Assembly (NCBI GenBank): GCA_034440575.1 | Contig: JAOTOL010001545.1 | Location: 124,001-188,000 of the forward strand | Direction: 5' to 3' | Length of the DNA: 64,000 nucleotides | Origin: Imbricaverruca yamaguchii | Lineage: Eukaryota > Arthropoda > Thecostraca > Neoverrucidae | Shown here: one piece after another, positions 47,186 through 59,285 of the stretch | How the letters are laid out: the number at the start of each line of letters is the position of its first letter | Position numbering within the stretch: position 1 is the first letter of the stretch | Position numbers and translations under genes: made by a program | The notes under the pieces: generated by a model | The model's input: only the letters and a program-made list of their open reading frames with translations | Databases searched by the model: none | What the model was told of the DNA's origin: nothing

Positions 47186-48004
47186 GATACAATGAAACCT
47201 GCCAACAAAATATGAAAGCACTATCCTACTTACAGAACCTAGACCCAAACCACTTCTGCAACTTGGAAAACCAAAGGGAACCATGCACTATATGTTATGA
47301 AGACATGAAAGTTGCCAGCGAACTAATGGAAACTCTTCAACATCAACGCAGTTATTATACACTTTATCTGGTTACACCCACACAAAACAAGCAACAAACT
47401 ATCACTCCGTTTACACAAACTAAACTAAGCAAATCTGAGCTTGCAGTTATCAGATTGAACCAATACCCTTAGCAGCTACGAACTCCACTATTCGATACGT
47501 AATTCTTAGCTTTGACGTGTACAGTAAAATTGGTACCCTCATGGAAACTGTTTGGCTGTGGTATAGCCCTCCTTCAAATATATATCACTCTTCAAAATCA
47601 ATACTAATATAATCAAAATAAAGCCGAGATAACCTCCACAATTACAATAGTTTCAACACCAGAATCTGACTGGTCCTCTCCAGCTAGTTTGCTCTAGTCA
47701 AAACCCCAAGTCAAATGCCCATATTTAACTAGTACAAGAAAATGTATCTAGGGAAATTTAAGCTGACTACCTTACTTTAACACAGAAAGAAAACGCAAAC
47801 TTGATCCTCTATCTCCTTAACAGAAGCCAAAGCCACGTGGCGGCTTGCGTCACCCGTCTACAAAGCGTCCACGCGTCAGGTTTTGTTTAATCTCAAAATA
47901 CGTACAAATGCTGGACGTCGATGCAGAACAGGATTTTAAGCGGTACCGATCCCTGGGACGATGTTGGATTAGTGGCAGGTGGTGTCATCGGGAGTGCCAT
48001 CATG
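47186..48004. other. no feature recognised
   Basis: AT-rich. An 86-codon plus frame, 47212-47472, contains CTICYEDM and an ordinary composition but no family was recognised. It could be a fragment of an exon; nothing supports splice limits. Confidence 0.3.
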
Positions 48005-48490
48005 ATGGTGCCGTTGGAGAAAGCATCCTGATGGGTGTCGTCGGGCATATCATCGTAATTGGTGCCATCGGAGATATCATCGTGATGGGTCTCATCGGAG
48101 ATATCCTTGTCATTGGTACCATCGGGGATATCATCGTGATGGGTGTCATCGGAGATATCCTCGTGATTGGTACCATCGGGGATATCATCGTGTTGGTTGG
48201 GATATTCTGATGGGTGTCATCGATATCTGGTTGGTACCATCGGGATAGCATCGTGATCGGTACCATCGGGGATATCATCGTGATGGGTGTCATCGGAGAT
48301 ATCATCGTGATTGATGTCGGAGATATTATCGTGATGGGTACAATCGGGGATATCATCGTGATTGGTACCATCGGGGATATCATCGTGATTGGTACCACCG
48401 GGGATATATCATTGGTATCATCGTGTTGGTAAATGGGATATCATCGTGATTGGTTGGGATATCACCGTGACTGATGTCGGAGATATCACC
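48005..48490. repeat. 27-bp minisatellite
   Basis: About 17 units of GGTACCATCGGGGATATCAT plus CGTGATT, alternating with GGTGTCATCGGAGATATC variants. The open frames give a nine-residue hydrophobic repeat (IGDIIVIGT). Units contain the EcoRV-type palindrome GATATC. Confidence 0.94.
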
Positions 48491-49547
48491 GTGACTTGTG
48501 TCATCGGTCATTCAAAAATTCGGAGAGGGCTTCTGTGGAAGGCGCTATGACAGAGGGCTGCATCGCCACTGTATTGTTGCAATGATTGATATGCGCAGGG
48601 AGTGAGTATGTGATTGAGGCAACTATGCTGGGGGTCAAATGCTGGGAAGATACGTGATGAACGTGTGGCGGAAACCCGTCGAACAGCGGATGTGACAAAA
48701 CCTGGCGTGACTGCCGGGAAGTTCAAGATCAAACTGCGGCCGAACTAGCGGAGGCCGGTTGGGTGTCGCTGTGACCGTAAAAGCTGGACAATTTCGATCC
48801 GTTCATCGTAGCACTAGCAGATGGTAGTGATAAATGATGATTCAGTCTTGATATCGTTTAGCAAGTTATTGCGTGGTCATCAATCATCGCATTTTACGTA
48901 ATCATGACCTAGCACATCTTCGGCGTGTGGCCTCTTCAAGTAGATATAAGCGCTCATGCCGTAATTTCGGTCAAGATCTGTGCCAAGTACCTTATCAATG
49001 GTAACCAAGATGTATTTCTTTGCGAAGATATATCATCGACCTTACTTCCTCGATCAACGCTAGATGATCAAATGTCTGACTTTTTATTTGAAGCATTCTT
49101 GTAGAATACTTCGGTGCGACGTCATACATTATTCACCAGACTAAATTTATCAAACGTCCAACGGTGTCGTCACATCAACGATTGATGACGGCCAAACTCA
49201 TGTTGATGGTCGTGAATATGTCGTGAATTGATGGGTTTATTGTTCAGAGGCAAGCCTTGCGCCGTCGGTGGAAATGTGCAATGCTGAAGCCTTTTCACAG
49301 AATCATCTTTTGTAAATTGCTTCATCTGAGCTCGGCCTGAAATTACGAACCAAGGCAAGCGGCAGCGATTCGCATTTGCAAGGCAGTACCGATGTGAAAA
49401 TGACAGATCTCCGTCGAAAAAAAAGTATACGTTTATGTGCAAAACAAAGTATAGATTGCGCCTGAGCTTTCTCGCGTGCAGAGGGAGAACGTGCAGCCCG
49501 GATTGGGCATCACGGCTACCTGAACCGGTGAGCCACCTGGTTTGTTG
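48491..49547. other. no feature recognised
   Basis: Unique sequence; short frames on both strands only. Confidence 0.4.
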
Positions 49548-50125
49548 TTGCACGGCTGCAGTTGATTGTCGCACGGCTGCGGTTTATTGTCGCACGGCTG
49601 CGGTTTGTTGTCGCACGACTGCGGTTTATTGTCGCACGACTGCGGTTTATTGTCGCACGGCTGCGGTTTATTGTCGCACGACTGCGGTTTATTGTTGCAC
49701 GACTGAGGTTTGTTGTCGCACGGCTGCGGTTTATTGTCGCACGGCTGCGGTTTATTGTCGCACGACTGCGGTTTATTGTCGCACGGCTGCGGTTTATTGT
49801 CGCACGACTGAGGTTTGTTGTCGCACGGCTGCGGTTTGTTGTCGCACGGCTGCGGTTTATTGTCGCACGACTGCGGTTTATTGTTGCACGACTGAGGTTT
49901 GTTGTCGCACGGCTGCGGTTTATTGTCGCACGGCTGCGGTTTATTGTCGCACGACTGCGGTTTATTGTCGCACGGCTGCGGTTTATTGTCGCACGACTGA
50001 GGTTTGTTGTCTCACGGCTGCGGTTTATTGTCGCACGGCTGCGGCTTATTGTCGCACGGCTGCGATTTATTGTCGCACGGCTGAGGTTTACTGTCGCATG
50101 GGTTGCGGTTTGTCGTCGCATAGGT
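49548..50125. repeat. 21-bp minisatellite, about 27 copies
   Basis: Units are GTCGCACGGCTGCGGTTTAT plus T, with variants CACGACTG, TTTGTT and TGTTGCAC. A block of about 210 bp repeats as a higher-order unit: the order of variants in 49690-49830 resembles that in 49870-50010. Seven codons per unit leaves several frames open. Confidence 0.97.
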
Positions 50126-50998
50126 TGCGACTTTTTCACTGGGTACACAAACAAGCAGCCATGCCGGACCGTGGGTCCAAACTTTAAGTGAGCACGGTCC
50201 CATTCCCAAGGCAACTCATCCAGAGATAGTGGTACCTGAGACAAAATCCTGCACAAAAGCGCGGAGGCTGTATTGTGTCGGCGGATGAGTCGCATATTTA
50301 TGATACCCCGCTCAAGGCATGCAGCAACGGCATCCAAATCCTACCGCAACGCAATAATGCGGACCTCACCACTAATTGTGCATACTGGGCACAATGTGTT
50401 GGAGTTTTTCCTCATTTGCTGCTGATGCACCTCAGCATTTCTGTTGTGCTTTCGCGGTAGTTCCCGATGCTATAAACGCGATGTCCTGTTTTGCATACGG
50501 TTGTTTAGAATGCCATCATTTCCATCCGCAGCATCATCGGTATGTGTATTGCATCTGCAGCATCATCGTTTGGAGAACACTCGCACGGCATTTACGCTAG
50601 CCACAGCTGATATTAAATGAGTGATGTATTCAAATTAGCCCAACCGTTCTCGTTTCGCTACACTTGTAGCCATATCATGTAGTTTGGAATTAGCTCAAGA
50701 CACCGCTCCCTGGTACCACGTGGTACTTCACAACAGGCTGATACCCCCAAACTACGTAAGATAATTCATCCTTGAGATAATTCACGCAATACAAGACTCT
50801 ATACAGTTTCATCACCCTAGACGGTTTCACTTGATCTTGCACCATACGACGCCGAATGGGTTCTTGTCTCACACTATAGGATCCTGCATGTTCTCACAAT
50901 GTAGATCGGGACCTGTATTGAAGGTCCATGAATGCCTTCGCCATGTGGTTTGAAACTGACTTCGGACACTCATGAACGGCTATTCCACGTACAAACCC
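50126..50998. other. no feature recognised
   Basis: Unique sequence with no supported gene. Confidence 0.4.
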
Positions 50999-51082
50999 GA
51001 TCCACAGGCACGTGCCATCCGATCCACAGGCACTTGCCACCAGATCCACAGGCGCTTGCAGCCAGATCCACAGGCACGTGAC
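50999..51082. repeat. 22-bp tandem repeat, four copies
   Basis: GATCCACAGGCACGTGCCAT plus CC repeated almost four times, directly abutting the SINE at 51083. Confidence 0.93.
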
Positions 51083-51250
51083 GGGGGCCACAGTAGCTCA
51101 GTCGGTTGGGAGAGACTCTTGATCGCAGGATCTTGGGTGCAAATCCCAAACCGGCCGGGGATACCGAGTCCACCGGCGACCAACCGACGCGGAGCTTGGC
51201 GACGCTGTATGGCACAGCAGTCGGATGCGTCGTAAACGAACCCAAGCGCC
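51083..51250 (+). mobile_element. tRNA-derived SINE sharing the central domain (S4)
   Basis: GGGGGCCACAGTAGCTCAGT and CGGTTGGG form the A-box region and GGGTGCAAATCCC the B box. After a GC-rich stretch, the shared domain TTGGCGACGCTGTATGGCAC lies at 51196-51215 and ATGCGTCGTAAACGAACCCA at 51225-51244. The 3' limit and a target-site duplication are unclear. Confidence 0.8.
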
Positions 51251-53303
51251 ACCACACCCAGGTGGGGCGTGCACGCAGCCCTGGCCCGTACACGACATTG
51301 TGCCTCTTCCCTGTTGGAGGAGGCTGCTGCGATTCTGGCCTCGCTCCGGCGCTTTCAAGCGTAGTTTGCTGTGGGAACGAAGCATATCAACCGTGCTATT
51401 TGTCCGGATTTGTCGCTGTCAGTGTCCAATTTTTACCGTTTGGCTCACACTTATTCGATCATGCAGGTCAGGTGGAAGGTCGGGTTTTGACAGAGTCTAA
51501 ATATTAAGGCTGAATTTAAGCAGTTGCCAAAAATATATGATGATTTGCAAATGTTGCCAGCGTATTATTTGGCATTTTGCAATCACATTAACGCATGGTA
51601 TAATGCATTCGTGCATGGCATGGTAATCAGGTCAAGGTAATCATGTCGGTGATGAAAATGATGAATTGTGGCCCAAAACTCGTGCACAAACGAAAACGCA
51701 TTTAACGACGTTTCGAAGGCGTCGACGTTAATACCTTCGGTTAATTTATTCTGGGGTGAAAGCGGATGCTGAATTATATCACGATCATCTTCTTAATCAT
51801 GGTCATTCTTCTTCATTTGACAGCTAAGATTTATCAGATAGAAGTAGCCCAAAATAGTTTGGCGGAGATCACTGGCTTATGTCTGCCCGTTGGTCCACTC
51901 GCCGATTACCCGTAAGCTACGAAAGTTCCTTTGAGATAATTGCGCGATGTTAGCCAAAACCCACGATTTCAGTGAAAAAAAGAAAGAAGAATTGCAAATG
52001 TTCACTCTAATGACGACAATGATTGGTGCCCTGACTGATTTTGATAGGAAATTTTTGCAAATGCGGAAAAGGCTGGAAATATGGAATATATGTTATCACC
52101 CATATAAAGCTGCCAGTGTGTGGCACACAATGGGTCTCGAGAATCCCATGCACTTGTCCATACGTAGGAGTTCGTACATCCCGGGCTTTCGTCTGCGGCA
52201 TTCGCGACAATGTCACGCCAACTTGGCCTAATTTCACGGTCATGGCCGCGACCGACCACAGACGTATTTCCTGTATAACGTTTTTCAGGTCAAAATCAGA
52301 TGCAAATGTTCGTAGCATCAGTGCACACAGCTCCGGGGATATTCGGAGATGAGAAGACATTCTGTCTCGTTTCGTAATGGCCACCTGCTCTATGTGCCAA
52401 CGTATCAGATGTGTCTGCTACATGTTGATCTGATGTATTTGTGTAGACCAAAGCACCCTGGAGCCGAAGGTTCATTTATGTGTAAGGGGCATATTTGCCA
52501 ACTTGAAAACAAATGCATTCTGGTGCTTGCTGGTAATGTTCCTGAAAACCTCGTCCAAGACGTTCGTGCATGTGCCAAGTTAATGGGCTTATTTTGTTTG
52601 CTGTCCCCGTTGATTAACTTATACTCAATACGTACCAACACTTGCTTTACAAATATCATTAGGTTTTTGCGCACGGGACTCATATATCTCCAGATTGTAT
52701 TACGAGTTGACTTGAGGACATGTGTGGTAATTTATTGTCAACATATGGTGTTTGAGTTCTACCTCAGTTTACTTCAGCACCAATCATATTTCAGAAAGTA
52801 TGCACTAGGGTTATGGCGATAAGACAAAACTACCTGGAAATTTGGCAATCTACACCGGCACTTTTGACTGCATGACCATGGTGTGAAACTGTTCTGAAAT
52901 GTATGGCATGACTGCTATCCCGTCCCCTTTTAGTTTCTGTTAAAGGTCGTATCAGAACTCGATGCATTTTACATCGCAAATGACATTTCGAAAATGTGGC
53001 CGGTTTACGCAGATCTTAACTGGTTAAGACCGGTCGGTGTCATGTCAGTGGCTATAGCTAGTTTTCGGCTGTTGTTTTTTGCCAACCTCGGTTGAACCCC
53101 CACCGCGACGATATCCATCACCTATTTGTTGTGCAGCAGATCAAATTGACCTGGAAACTGCTCCAGCCGGTGGTGATTTCGGCTGCGCTCCATCCACGAG
53201 GGCTCGTTTCATCTGAAGGCTGCGCTCTCGCGAATCACGTTCAGAAGTTGGGCTTTGATCTCCACACTGGATGCCCGCAGACGGCCGGCTTCGATTACAG
53301 CAG
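51251..53303. other. no feature recognised
   Basis: Mostly AT-rich unique DNA. The largest frame, 157 codons at 52349-52822 plus, has hydrophobic stretches but no recognised family. Confidence 0.35.
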
Positions 53304-53344
53304 CTGAAGGCGGCCCGCAGAGCAGCGCCTTGGGCCGCCTTCAG
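53304..53344. repeat. perfect hairpin, 13-bp stem
   Basis: CTGAAGGCGGCCC (53304-53316) pairs fully with GGGCCGCCTTCAG (53332-53344) over a 15-base loop. A related GCCAAGGCGGCCCGAAGGCG follows at about 53360. Confidence 0.85.
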
Positions 53345-54041
53345 GTCGAACGATCCTGCCGCCAAGGCGGCCCGAAGGCGGCCAGCGCAGAATCCGCTCG
53401 GGTCGGAATCCGTCGATCCGAGCCGAGGCTGCGACGCCCTGTGAGATATCCTGCGTCGCGCACCAATTGCTTAGGTGTGGCCCGCACGAATTCCGACCAC
53501 GACCGAACACCGTGGGAGCGCCGCTGTTTGTTAACCCTCCTGCCCAAGTATATGACGGAAAGGGTGACACTCTATACTTGGCCGGTTCATGCACAGTCTC
53601 CACAAAATTGCGCTGCTCGGCCGCATGCAATCCGGTTGAATTACTGCATTGAAGCCACTGGGATCGGCCCAAAGCTCAGCCTAAAGTCAGCCCACCGCCA
53701 CCTCTTCGATGAGCTATCTGCCTGAGCTCTGAACTCTTTATTGAACTGTCTCTGTCGGATATTAAATCATCCAGACATCTGAATATACTGTTTGCTTTCG
53801 ATAATCCGAATTGCAGATAGATAGTCCGAGTGGTTATGTGCTGCCTGAAAGTGAAAAGATGCAGCTCCAGTCGCACGAACAGCAGAACTGCGGCTCCCTG
53901 TGACTATGCACGTCTGCCATCGGCTGCGTTTGTCCGAACCGCATGTGATCAATGCCAAGTGCAAACGAGCAGGCCAGGTCACGTGCTGTTCTGGGCTGCC
54001 CCTCGTGATCATCGGCGGATCGATGATCAACTACTCCCCAC
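53345..54041. other. no feature recognised
   Basis: Unique sequence; a 156-codon plus frame (53255-53725) spans the hairpin and is unrecognised. Confidence 0.4.
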
Positions 54042-54188
54042 CTCGTATTATGGCACGCTAGAGGTACGGGGGTCGATTCCCCGCGATGCCCGCCCCTCTT
54101 GCTAGGGTGAGAGGCGGGCGATGTCATATGGGCTCAGCTGTTGAGCGCGTCGTAAGAGCTCCAATCCAATCCAATTCAATCTCGTATT
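54042..54188 (+). mobile_element. 5'-truncated SINE (S5) with 8-bp TSD
   Basis: The sequence 54050-54180 keeps a B-box-like GGGGTCGATTCCCCGC (54068-54083), a GC-rich body, the words GCGCGTCGTAAGAGCTCC and a (CCAAT)n-type tail. CTCGTATT occurs at 54042-54049 and 54181-54188. The 5' half of the tRNA head is missing. Confidence 0.75.
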
Positions 54189-54505
54189 CATTTTGGTAAA
54201 GTCTGTCCCGCTCCATGCTGCGGTTTGCAGGGGGAGGGGTGCGCTCGATAGGGGCCATACTAAGTCAGGCAGTGCCGTCCAGGAAGGATCCTGCCGTCGT
54301 TCGGAGCAGCTTGAGCGACCACTGAAAAATGTCATCAGCGCGTTCCATAAAATCTGTTCAGGAAGCACTGTGCGTGATGCGAAGTCCACTTCTGTCACTT
54401 CAGCGGTAGCCAATTTTGTATGTTGCGAATTTGAAGAGCGATCGTAGTGTCATGTGACGAGATGCCAGCCGTGCGTAAAGTATCACTTCATGAGCAAGAG
54501 ACGCG
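54189..54505. other. no feature recognised
   Basis: Unique sequence, nothing supported. Confidence 0.4.
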
Positions 54506-54560
54506 CCCTCCCCGTCCCCTCCCCGTCCCCTCCCCGTCCCCTTCCCGTCCCCTCCCCGCT
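54506..54560. repeat. 11-bp C-rich tandem repeat
   Basis: Five copies of CCTCCCCGTCC with one CTTCCCG variant. Confidence 0.92.
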
Positions 54561-55081
54561 CTCCACCCGAGTATCGGTAAGAAACTTAGGCCGCTTGGTA
54601 TTGACTTCTGAGATAGAAACTTGATTTGGACTTCTTGTAAAAATAACTACTGGATGCGAAGCACACTGTAACCATCACCCTTCATTGCAAGGAAATACAA
54701 CGGTAGCTTATGATACATCAAGTAATTGAGATAGCTATATTAGATATTGATATCTCAGTTGAAATTTACTTAGCTATGAATCTCCATCCGTCGACATATA
54801 TCGACCTACATCGCCAATACATTTCTGTGCGCCCCTGGTGACATCGGTGCAAAACTATGTAACGAATTTGCCCGACCATGTCAACTCCGTGTCTGCGACA
54901 CAAACTTGGAAGAAAATTGTCCTCAAATTTATGGACTGGCAGATAAATTGGCATGGCTGAGTCCGTTCAATGCAGTGTTCGTCCGAATGTCTCACTCGGA
55001 TACGATGTCAGCCTCCGAACCTCACAACATTCCGTCCGCGCATGCCCGACGGTGGCGATGAGCTTCGCCAGCATTGCATGG
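54561..55081. other. no feature recognised
   Basis: AT-rich unique sequence. Confidence 0.4.
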
Positions 55082-55272
55082 CGAACACTAGGTTGGTTAT
55101 TGGTTGGTTGGTTATTGGCTTTACGACGCATCGACCGTTCAGTCACGTAGCGTCGCCAATCTCTCACGCCGATTAGTTACGGGCGACGAGTAGCGACAAG
55201 TGAGACTCGAACCCACAATATTTCGACTGTGAGACAAGCAACTTACCACTAGACCACTCGTCCCCCGAACAC
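55082..55272 (-). mobile_element. tRNA-derived SINE sharing the central domain (S6), 7-bp TSD
   Basis: On the minus strand from 55265: GACGAGTGGTCTAGTGGTAA forms the A-box region and GGGTTCGAGTCTC the B box. The shared domain lies at 55167-55119 (GTGAGAGATTGGCGACGCTA, then GATGCGTCGTAAAGCC), and a tail of CAATAACCAACCAACC words runs to 55089. CGAACAC flanks the element at 55082-55088 and 55266-55272. Confidence 0.85.
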
Positions 55273-55339
55273 ATGTTTGTGTTCGCCAAGAGAGTAGCGA
55301 CATCCTCTCCTTGGGCGCACCACTGAACAGTGGCGTGGA
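55273..55339. other. short spacer
   Basis: Unique spacer between SINE and degenerate array. Confidence 0.4.
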
Positions 55340-56230
55340 CAAGGGGCGGAGGGGACAGCGTTGGTGCATGGGGCCCGTAAGGGCCCCTGAGCCGACGTGA
55401 AGGGACCCTGGACCAAAGAAAGGTGCCCCGGGCTGTCGGAAATGGTCCCGGGCCGACTAAAAGGATCCCAAGTCAACGGAGAGGGTCATCAGGAAGATGT
55501 TGAGAGTCCTCGGTTGTGTTAACATGCAAGCGCTTCTAGATCGACGGAAGGGGCCCTGTATAGTTGGAAGGGCCCCCGGGCTGACGAAGAGGAGCCCGAG
55601 CCAATGTGAAGGGTCCCTGAGCTTTTGGCTAAGTCCAAGCCGAAGAAAGGACACCCGACCTGATGGACAAGGCCCAGACGTTTGAAAATGGGCCTCCGGC
55701 TTGCTTAAAAAAAACCTGGTCGTGAAAGAGGGCCGTGAGACGACGGATGGGTGTCCTGTTGCCGGAGGGGACCTCCGGCGGTCATAAAGGGTCCCCGGGC
55801 CGACGGATGGGCCCAAGCCGTGCAAGGGTCCCTGACCTGATGGAGGGAGCTCAAACTGTTGGAAGAGTGTCCCCGGGCTGACAGAGGAGGCCTTGGATCG
55901 CTAAGAAGGGCCCCTACATCGATGGAGAGGATCCCGGGTGCTCAGAGACGGCGACGCATGGCGATTCCGATTGGGCTCTCCAGGCGACCGAACTGAGGGG
56001 CAGGAATATAACCGAGGAACTTTTAATGCATCTAACTACTTGTGTGAGAGGGACCTCGAGGCCTGAAGACGTCCACCCTGAAAGCTGGCAAGGGCCGCGA
56101 AGACAAGAAATGGCTCGCCCGAAAGCCGGAATGTTCATGTCAGCTGGAAAGAAGGGTCTTACCTTGAGTTGGCTCCTAACAGCGGGGGATAAACAGGGCA
56201 CCCGAGGGTCGAAGAGGATTGGGATGCTCC
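55340..56230. repeat. very degenerate ~28-bp GC-rich repeat
   Basis: Words such as AAGGGTCCCCGGGCCGACGG, AAGGGCCCCTGAGCC and GGGTCCCTGAGC recur every 27-32 bp with heavy divergence. The signal fades after about 55960. This looks like an old array. Confidence 0.7.
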
Positions 56231-56351
56231 TGGGTTTTGAGTCGACAGATGTCTTTGAATTTTTGGTCAGTATTAATTTTTCACTCACTCGATGTATTGT
56301 GTAAAATTCATCATTTTAGTTCTTTTACAAATCTATCCCCCGATAATTCAA

Positions 56352-56353
<2 letters not shown>
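56231..56353. other. no feature seen
   Basis: AT-rich unique spacer. Confidence 0.4.

Positions 56354-56425
<72 letters not shown>
56354..56425. repeat. (AT)n microsatellite
   Basis: Uninterrupted AT dinucleotides for about 70 bp. Confidence 0.97.
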
Positions 56426-56428
<3 letters not shown>

Positions 56429-56694
56429 GCATATATACATCCCGGTTACGCAACTGCCTCTGAGTTGTAGCTATAGGAACGATCTGAGTTCGTGAGCCAC
56501 TTTGTGGTTGTTCCTCACCATGCAAAGCTGTTGTCCTTTTCATCAAAACCAGTGCTGAAATTTTGCTGCCACCACATGCGCACAACAAAATGGCGGAAGC
56601 CACTTTCCCCTCCCTTGTTCCTATACGTATGCTCTGACTTTCGGCCTGCTACATCAAGCTGTGGTTGGACAGCTTCCGACCCGCCATCTGTTGA
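56426..56694. other. no feature recognised
   Basis: Unique sequence leading into the CpG-rich island. Confidence 0.4.
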
Positions 56695-57290
56695 GCCTGG
56701 CCGCGTCAGACCCCCAGCATCCGAGCTGCCGTGAGCTGAGCATGCACTGAACTCCGGCCGTCGGCGGCGGCAGCCGTCTGCCCGGCCTTCAGTCGCGTCG
56801 GTGCCGCCGAGGTGTCCGTGGCCGATTGCCGTGCGCTCGTGTGTCCGTCCGCGCCTGGGAGTGGCCAGCGGCCGATCACGCGTCGGACGCCGCCAGGTGA
56901 GTGACACGAGCCGCGGCCCGCCCGTATCGGCGGCACGCGCCGACGCCGGCCAACCCTGCCTGTCGCGTCTCGCCGAGCAGAGGTGCGTGTGTGCGTGTTG
57001 CGGCCAGAGGCGTGGCCGACCGCGCGCCGTCGCCGCGACCCACTGATCGCCAGTCCCAGGTCAGGTGGCCAGCGGACGGCTCCCTCGTCAGCTGTTCGTC
57101 AGGAGCGTCGGCCGCCCCCCCCCCGGTGGACAGCCGTGTCCCGGCTGGCCCACGTCTGCAGTGCCGTACCTCCACCTGGCTCTGGCACGATCCGTGGCGT
57201 GCTCGGCTTACGATGCCTGTTGAACGCGACACGTCATCGGTCGGCCCCCAGCCCACGATAAGGAAACTCCCGGGCACTGTCGGGCGGGCT
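56695..57290 (+). promoter_or_regulatory. CpG island with possible 5' exon and splice donor
   Basis: About 600 bp of dense CpG. GCCGCCAGGTGAGTGACACG at 56887-56906 contains CAG|GTGAGT, an ideal splice donor at 56895-56896, so 56700-56895 could be a non-coding first exon on the plus strand. Several frames are open on both strands because stop codons are AT-rich, and no protein is claimed. No matching acceptor or downstream exon was identified; the next 700 bp are tandem repeats. Confidence 0.35.
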
Positions 57291-57295
57291 TGCCG

Positions 57296-57975
57296 GTGTA
57301 CTGCTGATGGGTGTAGTTGGCCCTGCTGCTGTGTGGGTGTGATGGGTGTAGTTGGCCGTGCTGCTGTGGGCGTGTGATGGGTGTAGTTGGCCCTGCTGCT
57401 GTGGGCGTGTGATGGGTGTAGTTGGCCCTGCTGCTGTGGGCGTGTGATGGGTGTAGTTGGCCCTGCTGCTGTGGGGGTGTGATGGGTGTAGTTGGCCCTG
57501 CTGCTGTGGGGGTGTGATGGGTGTAGTTGGCCCTGCTGCTGTGGGCGTGTGATGGGTGTAGTTGGCCCTGCTGCTGTGGGCGTGTGATGGGTGTAGCTGA
57601 CCCTACTGCTGTGGGGGTGTGATGGGTGTAGTTGGCCCTGCTGCTGTGGGGGTGTGATGGGTGTAGTTGGCCGTGCTCCTGTGGGGGTGTGATGGGCGTG
57701 GTTGGCCCTACTGCTGTGGGGGTGTGATGGGTGTAGTTGGCCCTGCTGCTGTGGGGGTGTGATGGGCGTAGTTGGCCCTGCTGCTGTGGGCGTGTGATGG
57801 GTGCGGTTGGCCCTGCTGCTGTGTGAGAGTGATGGACTCTGCTGCCGTGGGGGCGTGATTGGTGCAGTAAGTCAGCTGCTGCAGAGATGTTAGGGGTGCA
57901 GTGAGCCAGCTGCTGTAGGGGTGTGAAGAGTCCAGTGAGCCAGCTGCTGTAGCGAACTTGCTGTTGTGAGTGTGA
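57296..57975. repeat. 35-bp minisatellite, about 15 copies plus degenerate tail
   Basis: Units are GATGGGTGTAGTTGGCCCTG plus CTGCTGTGGGGGTGT, with GGGCGTGT variants. After 57840 the unit decays to CAGCTGCTGTAGGGGTGTGA-type words. Confidence 0.96.
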
Positions 57976-58824
57976 TCAGCGCGCGGTGACCTTGACTTGA
58001 CAGAGCTGACGCGGGACTCCGACCGGCACGCGATGGCTTGAGAGGTTACGTATTGATGCAGTCTTCCTGCGGCTTGTTTAATATGCTCAATTGTTTCGCA
58101 TAGTAGACGAGGTTTTGAGCCTATGGCCCAGGTGCGCACCTGACATATTAAATGATCAAAGTTGCTGCCCACGCGGCTGGCAGAGCGGAGAGCTTTCAAA
58201 TAAAATGTTTCACGTTTTATATCTTCGAATGACCAAATTTATTCAAGTGTTCAAGCGCAGACCCTGAAGGAAGATAGCATAAAGCCTGTACCCTCCGTCC
58301 TTTACTTTGGAGGAATATTCGGCACTATCCCAATTCCCAATGTTCCTGAAATATAGTGGCACTACACAAAAGTAGCTTTCTCCTTATCTTTAGGATCGTT
58401 CGTGTGTCTGTGGCCATTAGTCATCCCGCGAGCGGAGTAACACGAACGGCTAGCTTATTCATGGGCACTCGACGAATTTGTACCAGTGCAATGCGGACGT
58501 TTACGTTAAGTGCAGCTGACTACAGCGGCAGTTGTAGTTGAGCCGCCCAAGCAGGATGGTCAGAAACTGATGGATCTTTTCAGGACAGGCTGTCTCAGCA
58601 TCACTTGCAGGCTTGCGGCTGGCGTTTCATGAAATATCTACAATAGCATGCTTGGAGGCGGAGCAATTCCTTTCGCTTAAAACGGTGGCGTATTAGAGTC
58701 TGAAACATTGAATGTAGGTCAAGTCGCCCAGCGTCCGTGAGAACGACTTTATTTATATTTCGATTCCAAACAGGGTTGAGGACATTGTCTGACCTTTGTG
58801 GGCCGGACAATGTCCTAAGCGACC
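57976..58824. other. no feature recognised
   Basis: Unique sequence with short frames only. Confidence 0.4.
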
Positions 58825-59020
58825 GGCCGGCATACCAGCCTGTATCTAAGGACGATTATCCGTATACCTGACTGTATCTAAGGACGATTATCCAAATACC
58901 ACCCTGTATCTAAAGACGATGCCCCGCATACCAGCCTGTATCCAAGGACGATTATTCGCATACCAGCCCGTATCTAAGGACGATTCTCTGTGTACCAGCC
59001 TATATCTAAGAGAAGCACTT
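58825..59020. repeat. ~32-bp tandem repeat, six copies
   Basis: Copies share ACCAGCCTGTATCTAAGGAC and GATTATCCG(C/T)AT. Confidence 0.92.
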
Positions 59021-59084
59021 TGTGAGCCAGACAGTATTGTTCGTCAACCTTTGTGGTCCAACCGGTATCGCACGGAATCGGTTC

Positions 59085-59285
59085 CTCTCGAGCCGGTCGG
59101 CGCCCTAGAGTTGCTCTCTGCGGATCTGTCGATGCCCTAGAGCTGCTTTCTGCAGATCGGTTGGTGCCCTAGATCTGCGCTCTGGGGACTCGTCGGTGCC
59201 CGAGAGCTGCTCTCTTCGGACCTGTCGGTGCCCTAGAGCTGCTATCTGCGGACCGGTCAGTGTCCTAGGGCTTCTGTCAGCGGCC
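59085..59285. repeat. ~32-bp tandem repeat, six copies
   Basis: Copies share CGGTGCCCTAGAGCTGCT and TCTGCGGA(C/T)CTGT with modest divergence. It is distinct from the array just upstream despite the similar period. Confidence 0.9.

Noticed and set aside
49548..50125. CRISPR-like array
   Set aside because: Units abut directly with no unique spacers, and the surroundings are eukaryotic repeats. The same applies to all other arrays in the window.
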